DNA of 64,000 bases from an uncultured beta proteobacterium. GTDB lineage: Bacteria; Pseudomonadota; Gammaproteobacteria; Burkholderiales; Burkholderiaceae_C. Below the pieces are notes generated by a model. It saw only the letters and a list, made by a program, of their open reading frames with translations. It had not been told where the DNA came from and made no database searches. The translations under genes and the position numbers were made by a program. Positions within the stretch are counted from its first letter, which is position 1. Each line of letters begins with the position of its first letter. The stretch lies in assembly GCA_903897925.1 (NCBI GenBank), contig CAIUDG010000024.1:1-64000 (forward strand), read 5' to 3'. Below, piece after piece: positions 1-8,576 of this stretch.

Positions 1-182
1 ATTGCCAGGGAGCGGGCGTACTAGCCGACGTGTTGAAGGACTCAAGTAGGCGGACCAGAAATGGTCGCTGGCGAGCGTGGGCCGGAGAACGTGCGCCCGC
101 TTCGCCAGTCCTCGCCCACCCGCGGACGCGCAACGCAGCGAGCGCCAACAAAGCAGCAGGAAGAAACCAGCGCTGGCGCGCG
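1..182. other. Leading intergenic stretch, no gene recognised
   Basis: No convincing gene is seen here. Open frames exist on the plus strand but they run on across the two small minus-strand genes that follow, lack a ribosome-binding site and have an Arg/Pro/Ala-rich composition typical of spurious frames in GC-rich DNA. The stretch lies downstream of the small gene ending at 183. I found no clear stem followed by a T-run. Confidence 0.4.
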
Positions 183-473
183 CTAATCCGCCAACGTATA
201 AGCCTCCGCCCCGGCCCGTTCCGCAACGCTGTGACCACGCAACGCCAAATCCCACTCAGCGCCGAGCAGGCCGACCTGCGGCACCACACCCGCAGTCATA
301 TAGCCCAGCTCGGCCACCGCCGCATCAAACTCGTTCACCAGTTCCCGGTTCGCCAGAAACAGCCGCGCCACCCGGTAACCACCGGAATCAATAGTGACCA
401 GGTATTTCACCGGCCGACTGCGCTGCGCGCCACTGTGCGCGGCCGGCATCGGCATGCCAAAGTTCTGTGCCAT
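183..473 (-). CDS. Small hypothetical protein (96 aa)
   Basis: I do not recognise this protein. It is 96 residues long, has no signal peptide and no membrane segment, and is mildly acidic, with a likely mixed alpha/beta core around residues 23-60. The ATG at 473 is preceded by CCAGGAGT about 7 bases upstream, which supports the start. It lies 19 bases downstream of the 80-aa gene that begins at 735, on the same strand, so the two probably form a bicistronic unit. Function unknown. The good ribosome-binding site and the normal composition argue that it is a real gene. Confidence 0.6.
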   Translation of the reverse strand: MAQNFGMPMPAAHSGAQRSRPVKYLVTIDSGGYRVARLFLANRELVNEFDAAVAELGYMTAGVVPQVGLLGAEWDLALRGHSVAERAGAEAYTLAD

Positions 474-492
474 GGCCAGACTCCTGGTGGAC

Positions 493-735
493 TCAGGCCT
501 GTGACTGCTGCTGCGCTATCAACTCGCGTGCCAGCGCGTAGGCCGCCGCAACCGCCTGCTCTTCGCTCGGATAGTCGTTCGGCACCCGCACCGACACACC
601 AGGGTGCACTTTGAGCCGGGCATAGTCGCGGTCACGCTCCAGCTGAACCCAGCAACGCCAGCGCCGGGTCGGCTCGCGGCGCGTGGAAATCGAGGCACAG
701 CAGCCATCTTGTTCAATCACCGGGTACGGATGCAT
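493..735 (-). CDS. Small hypothetical protein (80 aa)
   Basis: This is an unrecognised soluble protein of 80 residues. The frame stays open upstream to 957, but the internal ATG at 735 is the better start because AAGGAG sits about 6 bases before it and the upstream extension is Arg/Cys-rich and unlike a real protein. Near the N-terminus there is a Cys-Cys pair and then an Arg-rich stretch with W-R-C-W. The C-terminal third (EEQAVAAAYALARELIAQQQ) is a predicted amphipathic helix. It precedes the 96-aa gene in a probable two-gene unit. Function unknown. Confidence 0.6.
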   Translation of the reverse strand: MHPYPVIEQDGCCASISTRREPTRRWRCWVQLERDRDYARLKVHPGVSVRVPNDYPSEEQAVAAAYALARELIAQQQSQA

Positions 736-841
736 GACAGGCTCCTTGTAAAGCGAAAGGGTGCCAGCCAGCGTAGCGCTTTGGCCCGCAGTTACAAGTC
801 GGTACGTTTGCTGCCCACGTCGGTAACGTGGCTTTTGCGCC

Positions 842-3800
842 TTACACCCCGGGGCGCACTTCCCAGAGGCGAACCCAGTCAGGCACCTCGGCGGCAGGCA
901 TCGGGCGGGCAATTTCAAAACCTTGCACCAGCGAGCAACCCATTGCCTGCAGCGCATCGCACTGTTCCCGGCTTTCTACTCCCTCGGCGATGACGCTGCG
1001 GTTGAACGCGCGCGCCAGCCCGATCACGCCGTTGACGATGGCCCGGTCGTCGGCGTCGCTGAGCATGTCGCGCACAAAGCTGCGGTCGATCTTCAGTGAT
1101 TCCGCTGGCAGGTGTTTGAGGTAGGTTAGCGAGGAAAAGCCGGTGCCGAAATCGTCCAGCGAAAAACGCACGCCAAGGTCCTGGCAGGCGTTGATGACCT
1201 GGGCCACTTTGCCAATGTCTTCCATGGCGCTGCTCTCCAGAATTTCCAGCTCCAGGTTGTCGCGCGGCACTTGCGGGTGGCGCGCCAGCAGCGCGTCGAG
1301 CTGGCTGGCAAAGTTGTCCTGTTGCAGCTGCAAGGCGCCGACATTGACACTCATGGGCAGCAGCAGCCCGCGGCGCTGCCAGGCCTCCATTTGGCGCAGC
1401 GCATTGGCCAGTACCCAGTCGCCCAGCGCAATGCTCAGGCTGTGGGTTTCAATCAGTGGCAGAAATTCCGCCGGTGCCAGCAGACCGCGCTGCGGGTGTT
1501 GCCAGCGAATCAGCGCTTCCACGCCAATCACCCGGCCGCTGCGCAAATCGACTTTCGGCTGGTAGTGCAGGCAAAACTCCTGGCGCTCCAGTGCGCCGCG
1601 GATTTCCTCCAGCTGTTCGCGCCGGTTGCGCACGGCACTGTCATGGGCCACGTCGAACAGGTGGTAGCGGCTGCGCCCGGACTGTTTCGCCAGGTACATG
1701 GCCTGGTCGGCGTGGCGCATCAGCAGGTCGGCATCGGCGCCATCGGTCGGGTAGATGGTGGCGCCAATGCTGGCCGATACGTGCAGGTTAATCTGGCCGC
1801 GTTCGCTGTGGATCAGCACCGGCGCGGCGCAGGCCTCCAGCAAACGTTCCAGCACCGGGATGCAGTCGTTCGGGTGTTCCAGGTCGGCCAGGATGGCGAC
1901 AAACTCATCGCCACCGAAGCGCGCCAGTGAATCGCCGTCGCGCAGTGCCGTCTTCATGCGCCGCGACACCGCAATCAGCAATTCGTCGCCGACGGCATGG
2001 CCGTAGCTGTCGTTGACGTGTTTGAAGCCGTCGAGGTCGAGGTAGACCACGCTGAGTGCGCGTTTGCGCCGTTCGCTGAGCAACAGCGCCTGCTCGAGCC
2101 GGTCGGCAAACAGCACCCGGTTCGGCAGACCGGTCAGAGCGTCGAAATGGGCGATGCGCTCGAGCTGTTTTTGGTGCTCCTTCATGGGCGTGATGTCGGA
2201 GGCCAGCGCGACATAGTTTTTCACTACGCCGTCGCCATCCGAAACCGCGCTGATGGTCAGGATCTGGGCGTAGACCTCGCCATTCTTGCGCCGGTTCCAG
2301 ACTTCACCGACCCAGTAGCCGGCTTCCAGGATGGTGCTCCACATGGTGCGGTAAAACTCGGTGCTCTGGCGCCCGGATTTCAGCAGGCGCGGGTTCTGGC
2401 CGCGCACCTCGTCTCGCGTGTAGCCGGTAATCTTGGTGAAGGTGGCGTTGACATCAATGATGCTGCCATCCGGGTCGGTGATCATGATGCTTTCGCGTGC
2501 GTGCGTGAATACGCTGGCCGCCAGATGCAGCCGGGTTTCGGACTTTTTGCGCTCGCTGATGTCGAGCAGCATGACCACCGCGCCGTCCAGGCCGGTGCCA
2601 CGCAGCGAATGCACCATCACCTGGAACCAGCGATTGCCAGCGTCGCGCGTGGTGTGCAGTTTGCTTTCGGCTGCGGCTTGTGCGCCGGACAGCACCAGCT
2701 GCACACTGTGGGCGAGCTGGCTCAGCGCTTCCGGGTCGGTCTCCAGCAGCGGGTGCAGCAGGGCGAGCCAGTGTGGGTTGGCGCCGGCGTCGGTAGCGTC
2801 GTGGCGGGCCAGTCCGACGAGTTGCTGCCAGCCCTGGTTGCCCAGGCTGACATGCCCGCTGGAGTCGAGCATGACCAGGCTGGCCGGCACCGCATTGAAC
2901 AGGCCGGACAGGCGTTGCCACTCTTGTTGCTTGGCCCGTTCCCGGGCTTTGAGCTGGCGCCGGGTGCGCAGGTAGATGAAGCTGACCAGGCCAATCACCG
3001 CCAGCAGCGCCGGAATCACCAGCCACAGGGTGGTCTGGCGTTCTGCCCGCCAGGACGCCAGCGCCTGTTCCCGGTCCAGGCGGGTGACGATCAGCAGCGG
3101 GTACAGCGTGGAGGCACGAAAGGCCACCAGGCTGCTGCCGCGCCGCGCATCCTGCTCATCAAAGGTGCCGAATTCTTCGTTGCCGTTGACGCGGGCTACG
3201 GCCTGGTTCGCTTGCGCCGTGCCAGTGCTCTCCAGGCTGCCGCTGCTCAGCAGCACGATACCGTCATAGCGCTGCAATTCGACAGTGGCGCCGGCAGCGC
3301 TGCCGAGCGACTGTTCAAACTGGTTGCGGAAAAAATCCGGGTTGATCGCCGCCAGCACGGTCCAGGTGTGTGCCCCTTGGCGCAGCTGCCGGACCACTGG
3401 AATCAGATAGCGCGCGCTGCCGCCAAAGGGGTGCTCGCGGTCCAGCGCATAGCCATCGGCAAAGTCACGGCCGGACCAGGGCGCGCCGATGCGCAGAAAC
3501 GACGCCTCGCTGGAGGACGTCGGTGGCACCGGCTGGAATTGCTGCACATCAATTTGGCGTCCCAGATTGCGTGGATTGGAGCTGAAGGCAATGGTGTGCT
3601 GCTCGTCCAGCAGCGACAGCGAGCGCAGCATCGGCATGCGGCGCAGTTCGCTTTGCAACTGGGCACTCCATTCGCCCGGGGGGTGCTGTTTGGCGCTGGC
3701 CTGGGCCAGCAACTGGGCCAGCAGCAGATCGACCACGTTCAGGTTTTCGGTCAGCTGGATTTCCAGCATGCGGGTCTGCAGGGCAATGACTTTGCTATGA

Positions 3801-3931
3801 AAGTCCATCGCCTCGTTGTGCAGGCGCACGATGGTGTACGAAATGCCGCCGATGGCGCAGGCAACAAACAGCAGCAGCAGCGCCAGAAATGGCGAATGCT
3901 TGTTGATGTTGCGTTGTGGAACGGCGCTCAC
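842..3931 (-). CDS. Membrane-bound PAS-GGDEF-EAL c-di-GMP enzyme
   Basis: A 1029-residue signalling protein predicted to make and/or break cyclic di-GMP. A transmembrane helix lies at about 13-35, a periplasmic sensing region of the dCache/CHASE type at about 36-300, and a second membrane helix at about 301-321. Two PAS domains follow (about 340-460 and 468-585), then GGDEF (about 590-760) and EAL (about 780-1020). The GGDEF active site is intact (RFGGDEF, 672-677), and an RxxD inhibitory-site motif (RDGD, 664-667) lies exactly five residues before it. The EAL signature (EALIRW, 805-810) and DDFGTG (926-931) are present, so both activities look possible. The start is a GTG. It lies 12 bases after the stop of a periplasmic binding protein gene, so ligand sensing may be coupled to c-di-GMP output. 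Confidence 0.93.
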   Translation of the reverse strand: MSAVPQRNINKHSPFLALLLLFVACAIGGISYTIVRLHNEAMDFHSKVIALQTRMLEIQLTENLNVVDLLLAQLLAQASAKQHPPGEWSAQLQSELRRMPMLRSLSLLDEQHTIAFSSNPRNLGRQIDVQQFQPVPPTSSSEASFLRIGAPWSGRDFADGYALDREHPFGGSARYLIPVVRQLRQGAHTWTVLAAINPDFFRNQFEQSLGSAAGATVELQRYDGIVLLSSGSLESTGTAQANQAVARVNGNEEFGTFDEQDARRGSSLVAFRASTLYPLLIVTRLDREQALASWRAERQTTLWLVIPALLAVIGLVSFIYLRTRRQLKARERAKQQEWQRLSGLFNAVPASLVMLDSSGHVSLGNQGWQQLVGLARHDATDAGANPHWLALLHPLLETDPEALSQLAHSVQLVLSGAQAAAESKLHTTRDAGNRWFQVMVHSLRGTGLDGAVVMLLDISERKKSETRLHLAASVFTHARESIMITDPDGSIIDVNATFTKITGYTRDEVRGQNPRLLKSGRQSTEFYRTMWSTILEAGYWVGEVWNRRKNGEVYAQILTISAVSDGDGVVKNYVALASDITPMKEHQKQLERIAHFDALTGLPNRVLFADRLEQALLLSERRKRALSVVYLDLDGFKHVNDSYGHAVGDELLIAVSRRMKTALRDGDSLARFGGDEFVAILADLEHPNDCIPVLERLLEACAAPVLIHSERGQINLHVSASIGATIYPTDGADADLLMRHADQAMYLAKQSGRSRYHLFDVAHDSAVRNRREQLEEIRGALERQEFCLHYQPKVDLRSGRVIGVEALIRWQHPQRGLLAPAEFLPLIETHSLSIALGDWVLANALRQMEAWQRRGLLLPMSVNVGALQLQQDNFASQLDALLARHPQVPRDNLELEILESSAMEDIGKVAQVINACQDLGVRFSLDDFGTGFSSLTYLKHLPAESLKIDRSFVRDMLSDADDRAIVNGVIGLARAFNRSVIAEGVESREQCDALQAMGCSLVQGFEIARPMPAAEVPDWVRLWEVRPGV

Positions 3932-3943
3932 ACCCGTGCTCGC

Positions 3944-4771
3944 TCAGTCGCGCACTACGATGGGTTCCAGCTTGTGGCGCCGGGCGGCGCTCATCAGACG
4001 GCCATCGTGCTTGATGTCGCTGACAAAGCGCTCCATGCGCTGGTACCAACGCTCATCGCCTTTTTGCATGGCGTAGGCGTAGGAGGTCAGGTGGTAGGTT
4101 GTGGGCGGCGCAATGATGCGGGCCCAGTCCGAGGTGGCCAGCATGCGCTGGCTGTAGGGAAAGTCGGTCATGAAGACATCGGCGCGTCCGGATTCGACTT
4201 CCTGTTCCCGTGCAAACGGCGTTTCCGGCGCAATCAGCGTGGCGTATTTGAGCTTTTCGCGCATCACTGGTTCGTGGTAGGTGCCCTTGGCTACCGCCAC
4301 CACCACGCCAGGACGGTCGATGTCGGCCCAGTCCCGGATGTGGTGATTGGTCTTGGAGGCTATGGCGAAGATGTCGCTGCGCAGGTGCGGTTGGGTAAAG
4401 CGCAATTTTTCGGCGCGCTGCGGTGTGATGCCGATGGCGAACATGGCGATGTCGCAGCGGTCCTGGGTGATGTCGTCGATCAGTTTGGCAAACGAACTGT
4501 CAACAAACTCCACTTGCATCTGTGGACCCAGATCGTGTGCCAGTTGCTGCGCCAGATCAATGTCGATGCCAACCAGGGCCTGGGTTTTCGGGTTGCGGTA
4601 GGTGATGCCGTAATAGTCGGGCCAGATGCAGACGCGCAAAGTGTGCGACGCCAGTACGCGTTCCAGTCGGCTGCTCGCGGACGCGCCCTGTCCATGGGCC
4701 AGCGCGGTCGAAAGCAGTGTCAGCAGTGTCAGCAGGAGCTTCCAACGGCCCATGCCATATATTTTTTGCAT
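3944..4771 (-). CDS. Periplasmic amino-acid-type solute-binding protein (SBP_bac_3)
   Basis: A 275-residue family 3 solute-binding protein, the type that delivers polar amino acids to ABC importers or acts as a sensory partner. The N-terminus has a signal peptide (GRWKLLLTLLTLLSTALAHG). The mature part shows the usual family features: LRVCIWPDYYGITYRN, GIDIDLAQQLAHDLG and the D-I-A-M-F-A-I-G-I-T-P segment. I place the start at the ATG at 4771; an ATG at 4753 is also possible, and the frame extends upstream to 4930 without a credible leader. No ABC permease or ATPase genes adjoin it. It is followed after 12 bases by a membrane-bound GGDEF-EAL protein, so a role as a periplasmic input for that enzyme is plausible but is inference. 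Confidence 0.88.
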   Translation of the reverse strand: MQKIYGMGRWKLLLTLLTLLSTALAHGQGASASSRLERVLASHTLRVCIWPDYYGITYRNPKTQALVGIDIDLAQQLAHDLGPQMQVEFVDSSFAKLIDDITQDRCDIAMFAIGITPQRAEKLRFTQPHLRSDIFAIASKTNHHIRDWADIDRPGVVVAVAKGTYHEPVMREKLKYATLIAPETPFAREQEVESGRADVFMTDFPYSQRMLATSDWARIIAPPTTYHLTSYAYAMQKGDERWYQRMERFVSDIKHDGRLMSAARRHKLEPIVVRD

Positions 4772-4865
4772 GGCCGATGGTATGAAAACCGCCCCCGGTC
4801 TTTCTTGATGCAGATCAGGATTTGCGCTCGCTTTGCAGCCGGCGCATTTTCTGCCGCCCAGGCGC

Positions 4866-7124
4866 CTAGGCGCCCTTGCTGCTGCGTTTGCGTCCATTGC
4901 GCGGCGTGGCGGCGGGTGCCGACAGGCCACTGGTCAGGGAACAGGCCAGGTCCATTACCCGGTGCGGGTCGGCGCCTAGGGTGTCCATCAGAAATTCGAT
5001 GATTTCCGAGCGCGGATTGGCCAGGGTCGGTTCAATCATCATCACCGCAGCGGACACCGCCAGGGCGCGTTCGCGACTGGCCTGGTCGGGCAGCAATTGC
5101 TGCAGTGCGTTCAGGGCTTCCACCGGGGCCACTGCGGTAAAGCGGGCTTGTTGCTTGAGCAGCTGCACCCAGTCGATCTTGCTGGGCAGATTGCCGCGTG
5201 CGCCATCGGGCAGCTGCGCCAGCAGGCGCGCCAGGCGCAGACTGCGGCGTTCGAACGCACCAATCGAGACCATGCCGGCGAGCACGATGCGGCACACCGC
5301 TTCCGGAAAGCCGCCCTGGTTGATGGTGGCCAGCACCGCCTGGTGCGCTGCCTCAATGTCGGCCAGCGCGCGCTGTTTGGCCCGTTCCGCGTCCGGTGTG
5401 GCCGGCGGGAACCAGCGGCCCAGGCCCTGGGCGCCGTAGATGCTGCGTGCCTGCTGCACCGCCTGCGCGTCGCGCCGGTCGCGGTACTGGTTCAGGTTGT
5501 CGGTGATCTGCGCATCGAGTTGCCGCTCCAGGGCGCGCAGCGGGTTGTCCTCGGCGACGGTGTGCCGGTGTTCGCGCACTTGCCGCGCCAGCGCGCGGAT
5601 CAGCGGCGCGCCGACAAAGGCATCGGAGAACAGTTCGCGCTGCAGCCGCAGCGGGTGCGACTTGCCCAGCGCCTCGCCGACGCTGCGCGTGGCAAACATT
5701 TTCACCCAGGGCCGGACCCAGGTCTTGTAGGCCTGGGCGTTGAGTTCCGAGACCTGGGCAATGGTGGAGAACAGCGCCTCTTCCTCGCGGCCTTCCGGAT
5801 TCAGGGCCAGGATGTCCTGCATGGTGCGGTGCTGGTAGTGCACGCTATAGCCGCCCGGCTCAAGCTGGTCCCAGCGCTGCAGCACCTGGCCATCCTTGGC
5901 TTGCAGCTTCATTTCGTACAGACCCGGTGGCAGGCTTTCGATCACGTCGAGCGAGGCCACCAACTGGTCGTGCTCTTTGCGGGCGATGTCGCCACCGACA
6001 AAGATGCCCAGATGGCCGACCGACTCGTGCAACACATAGACGATGGTGCGCCCGGCGGCGGCGATGGCACGCTCGTCACCCCAGGTGTCGATGATCCAGT
6101 CCAGCGCCTGCGGCACCGGCGTGATGTTGTCGCCGTGCGAGGCAAACACCACCACCGGCGCGGTGATGTTGCGCAGGTCGATTTTTTTATCGCCGTCCAT
6201 CACTTCGGCGCGCGCCAGGCGGTTGCCGACAAACAGGTTTTCAACAATCGCTTCGATCTCGGCGCCGGTCATGCGGAAGTAGCCGCCCCACCAGCGCTCA
6301 AATTCCAGAAAACGCCCGGCTTCGGTGTCAACGCCAGACCAGAGCTTGTAATAGCGGCTCCACAAGGTGTTGGCGGGGTTCAGTTTTTCAAAGTTTTCCA
6401 CCAGGTAGGCGCCGTCGAAGCGGTCGGCACCGAGGTCGGAAGTCAGCGAGGCAAGCCAGGAGCCGCCCAGCGCCGCGCCGGAATAGCGCATCGGATTGAG
6501 GGTCGAGCTGCCGGCCCAGTAGGACAGCGGCGCACCGACCACCATCAGCGGACCGAACAGTTCCGGGCGCGTGGCGTTGAGCGCCATCATGGCCCAGCCG
6601 GCCTGGCAGTTGCCGATGACCACCGGGCGCGACGGGCAGTCCGGGTGGCGTGCAATCACGGCCTCCAGAAACTGGGCTTCGGCGTGCATCACGCTGAACA
6701 GGGTCTGGCCGTCGATCGGTTGCGGGCGGAAGGTAACGAAGTACACCGGGTGGCCGGCGCGCAGCGCCACGCCGACTTCCGAGTCGTGCTTGAAGCCGCC
6801 AATGCCCGGTCCGTGGCCGGCGCGCGGGTCCACCACCACCAGTGGGCGCAGCGTCGGGTCGGTGGGCTGGTCCTGCGGCGGCACCACGTGCAGCAGCGCG
6901 TAATTGCAGGGCTCGGCCAAGGTCTGGCCGTCCAGCACCACTTCGTGTTCAAACTTCAACAGCGGCGGCGTGCCCTGGGCCAGGTGTTCGCGGTACGCAT
7001 TACCGCGGTCAAGCAGGGTGTCCAGAAACAGCACATTGCGTTGTGCGGCGTCGCTCAGGTATTCCTGGATCTCGCTAAAAGACAGGCGTGCTGGCACGGA
7101 CGCGGTGGACTCGGGACGGGGCAT
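4866..7124 (-). CDS. DUF3141 family protein, PHA-synthase-like alpha/beta hydrolase
   Basis: A 752-residue protein of the DUF3141 family, proteobacterial proteins with an alpha/beta-hydrolase core related to polyhydroxyalkanoate synthases. The catalytic triad can be read from the sequence: Cys173 in the nucleophile elbow GNCQAG (171-176, resembling the GxCxG box of PhaC), Asp332 in FASHGDNITP, and His371 in ESVGHLGIF. PHA synthases use the same Cys-Asp-His arrangement. The C-terminal half (about 400-740) is mostly helical and ends in a basic tail. AAGGA lies about 9 bases before the ATG. It is divergently arranged with the HDOD gene, and an FNR-like box lies 12 bases upstream of its start codon. 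No other PHA genes are in the window. Whether it polymerises, hydrolyses or transfers acyl groups is not shown. Confidence 0.85.
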   Translation of the reverse strand: MPRPESTASVPARLSFSEIQEYLSDAAQRNVLFLDTLLDRGNAYREHLAQGTPPLLKFEHEVVLDGQTLAEPCNYALLHVVPPQDQPTDPTLRPLVVVDPRAGHGPGIGGFKHDSEVGVALRAGHPVYFVTFRPQPIDGQTLFSVMHAEAQFLEAVIARHPDCPSRPVVIGNCQAGWAMMALNATRPELFGPLMVVGAPLSYWAGSSTLNPMRYSGAALGGSWLASLTSDLGADRFDGAYLVENFEKLNPANTLWSRYYKLWSGVDTEAGRFLEFERWWGGYFRMTGAEIEAIVENLFVGNRLARAEVMDGDKKIDLRNITAPVVVFASHGDNITPVPQALDWIIDTWGDERAIAAAGRTIVYVLHESVGHLGIFVGGDIARKEHDQLVASLDVIESLPPGLYEMKLQAKDGQVLQRWDQLEPGGYSVHYQHRTMQDILALNPEGREEEALFSTIAQVSELNAQAYKTWVRPWVKMFATRSVGEALGKSHPLRLQRELFSDAFVGAPLIRALARQVREHRHTVAEDNPLRALERQLDAQITDNLNQYRDRRDAQAVQQARSIYGAQGLGRWFPPATPDAERAKQRALADIEAAHQAVLATINQGGFPEAVCRIVLAGMVSIGAFERRSLRLARLLAQLPDGARGNLPSKIDWVQLLKQQARFTAVAPVEALNALQQLLPDQASRERALAVSAAVMMIEPTLANPRSEIIEFLMDTLGADPHRVMDLACSLTSGLSAPAATPRNGRKRSSKGA

Positions 7125-7135
7125 TGAAACGATCC

Positions 7136-7149
7136 TTGATGTGGGTCAA
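7136..7149. promoter_or_regulatory. FNR/ANR-like box between DUF3141 and HDOD genes
   Basis: TTGAT-GTGG-GTCAA matches the FNR consensus (TTGAT, four bases, ATCAA) at nine of ten defined positions. Its centre is at about 7142.5. A TATATTTT stretch at 7168-7175 could serve as the -10 of a promoter reading towards the HDOD gene, which would put the box near -40, the geometry of class II FNR-activated promoters. Towards DUF3141 the box would sit close to the ribosome-binding site and might repress. Regulation is inferred from sequence only. Confidence 0.5.
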
Positions 7150-7245
7150 GCGGCAGAAGAAACCTTCTATATTTTGCGCCTTTATCGGCCACAATAAACC
7201 ACAACCATGGGTCGTCATGCGTTGCAACGCAAGGGAATTTGAGCG

Positions 7246-8073
7246 ATGGATATCAAAAGCCTGCTGGATCAGCCCAACAAATTGCCAACCATCCCGAAGG
7301 TGATGGAACAGCTGATCCGCAGTTTCAGCGACGAGGACGCTTCCTTCACCGAAATTGCCAACCAGCTGTCGGCCGACCCGGCGCTCAGTGCCAAGCTGTT
7401 GCGCCTGGCCAATTCGGCCTATTTCCATTTGTCACGCACCATAGGCACGGTGGACGACGCCTTGCGCATGCTGGGTTTTGTCATGGTGCGCAACCTGGTG
7501 CTGGGCAATGGTGTGGCGGCGGCGTTTCGCAATACCAAGGGCATCGACCTGCACCAGTTCTGGCATTACAACCTCTACACCGCCAGTGCCTCGCGCTGGC
7601 TGGCGGGCAAGGCCGAGCTGAATTCGGACCTGGTGTTCACGGTCGGTTTGATGCACGGCATTGGCCAGTTGCATCTGCATGCCGCCGCGCCCGAGGCGGT
7701 GGCGCCGATCGACAAGCGCGCGCACGTGCTGGACAGCGACCGGGCGGCATTGGAACAGGCCGCCTGGGGCTTTCACAACGGCACGGTGGCGGCCGAACTG
7801 GCCCAGGTCTGGCATTTCCCCGAGCCGATTTCGCAGGCCTTGCGCTGGGTCGTCGAGCCGCTGGCGGCAGAGGACTTTTCGGTGGCCGCGGCCTGTGTCC
7901 ACCTGGGTGCCTGGCGCGCCCGCAACGACATTCGCGGCGTGCCCAAAGAGGCCATGCTGGCCAGTTTTCCGGCCGCCGTGGCCGAGCGCCTGGGCTTGGG
8001 CCTGGCGCTGGTGCTGGACGACATGCCGCCCCGCGCCGAACTCACCGATGGCCTGCAAGCCATGTTTGATTGA
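7246..8073 (+). CDS. HDOD domain protein
   Basis: A 275-residue protein consisting of an HDOD domain, a relative of HD phosphohydrolases that usually lacks metal-binding residues and works in signalling. The typical start LPTIPKVMEQLIRSFSDED is followed by the hallmark helix pair (EIANQLSADPALSAKLLRLANSA) and the DALRMLGF...VRNLVLG segment. In the HD region GLMHGIGQL is present where an active phosphohydrolase would have a conserved His-Asp, so enzymatic activity is unlikely. No output domain is attached. It is divergent from the DUF3141 gene across a 121-base region with an FNR-like box, and is followed after 27 bases by an unknown 150-aa protein that may be co-transcribed. Confidence 0.88.
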   Translation: MDIKSLLDQPNKLPTIPKVMEQLIRSFSDEDASFTEIANQLSADPALSAKLLRLANSAYFHLSRTIGTVDDALRMLGFVMVRNLVLGNGVAAAFRNTKGIDLHQFWHYNLYTASASRWLAGKAELNSDLVFTVGLMHGIGQLHLHAAAPEAVAPIDKRAHVLDSDRAALEQAAWGFHNGTVAAELAQVWHFPEPISQALRWVVEPLAAEDFSVAAACVHLGAWRARNDIRGVPKEAMLASFPAAVAERLGLGLALVLDDMPPRAELTDGLQAMFD

Positions 8074-8100
8074 GGCGGCCACTGCCGTACACCCGAGGCC

Positions 8101-8553
8101 ATGACTTCCGATTCTTTGCCGCCGGACGACGCACACCTGCTCCTGCTGGAGCGCAACCAGGCGTTGTTGCATGACATGAACGCGCGCATTGCGCGGCTGG
8201 CGATTGCGCTGGGCGTGTCACTGCACAACGAGCAGCAAATCGCCGACGCCATCCATGGCTTGCAGACGCCGCAGGTGGCGCTGGAGCGGCGCAGCAGTGG
8301 TGAACGCCGCAGCGGTGCGCGCGGCGGCACCGTAGAGCGTCGCGTCAGCTACATCCGGGAAGAGTTGCGTGGCCTGCTGGTGCTGCGCTATGGCGCGCAG
8401 ACCCGGCTGGTCGCCGAAATCGGCCTCAGCGCCACGCGCAGCCTGATGGCCGGCGCGGAAGCCCAGCTTGATCGCGCCGGCTTTGCGCCGGGCGCCGACG
8501 GTGTCGACCGCAACGGTTACCAGAACACTGATGGCAGTGGCGGCGGGCGGTAG
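8101..8553 (+). CDS. Hypothetical protein (150 aa)
   Basis: I do not recognise this protein. Residues 10-55 form a probable helical region (LLLLERNQALLHDMNARIARL). The middle carries an Arg-rich stretch with the repeated motif ERR (ALERRSSGERRSG and VERRVSYIREELR). The C-terminus is Gly-rich and probably disordered. It has no signal peptide or membrane helix. It follows the HDOD gene by 27 bases on the same strand and so may act with it. Its stop lies 23 bases from the convergent copA stop. Confidence 0.6.
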   Translation: MTSDSLPPDDAHLLLLERNQALLHDMNARIARLAIALGVSLHNEQQIADAIHGLQTPQVALERRSSGERRSGARGGTVERRVSYIREELRGLLVLRYGAQTRLVAEIGLSATRSLMAGAEAQLDRAGFAPGADGVDRNGYQNTDGSGGGR

Positions 8554-8576
8554 CGCGTGGCGCGCCGGCAGCGCGC

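Noticed and set aside
1997-5002. A 1001-codon open frame on the plus strand
   Set aside because: It lies opposite the GGDEF-EAL, binding-protein and part of the DUF3141 genes, all of which have clear domains. Its composition and lack of any family motif mark it as a GC-driven shadow.
5097-7127. A 676-codon plus-strand frame opposite the DUF3141 gene
   Set aside because: No motif, no ribosome-binding site, and the opposite strand carries a protein with an intact catalytic triad.
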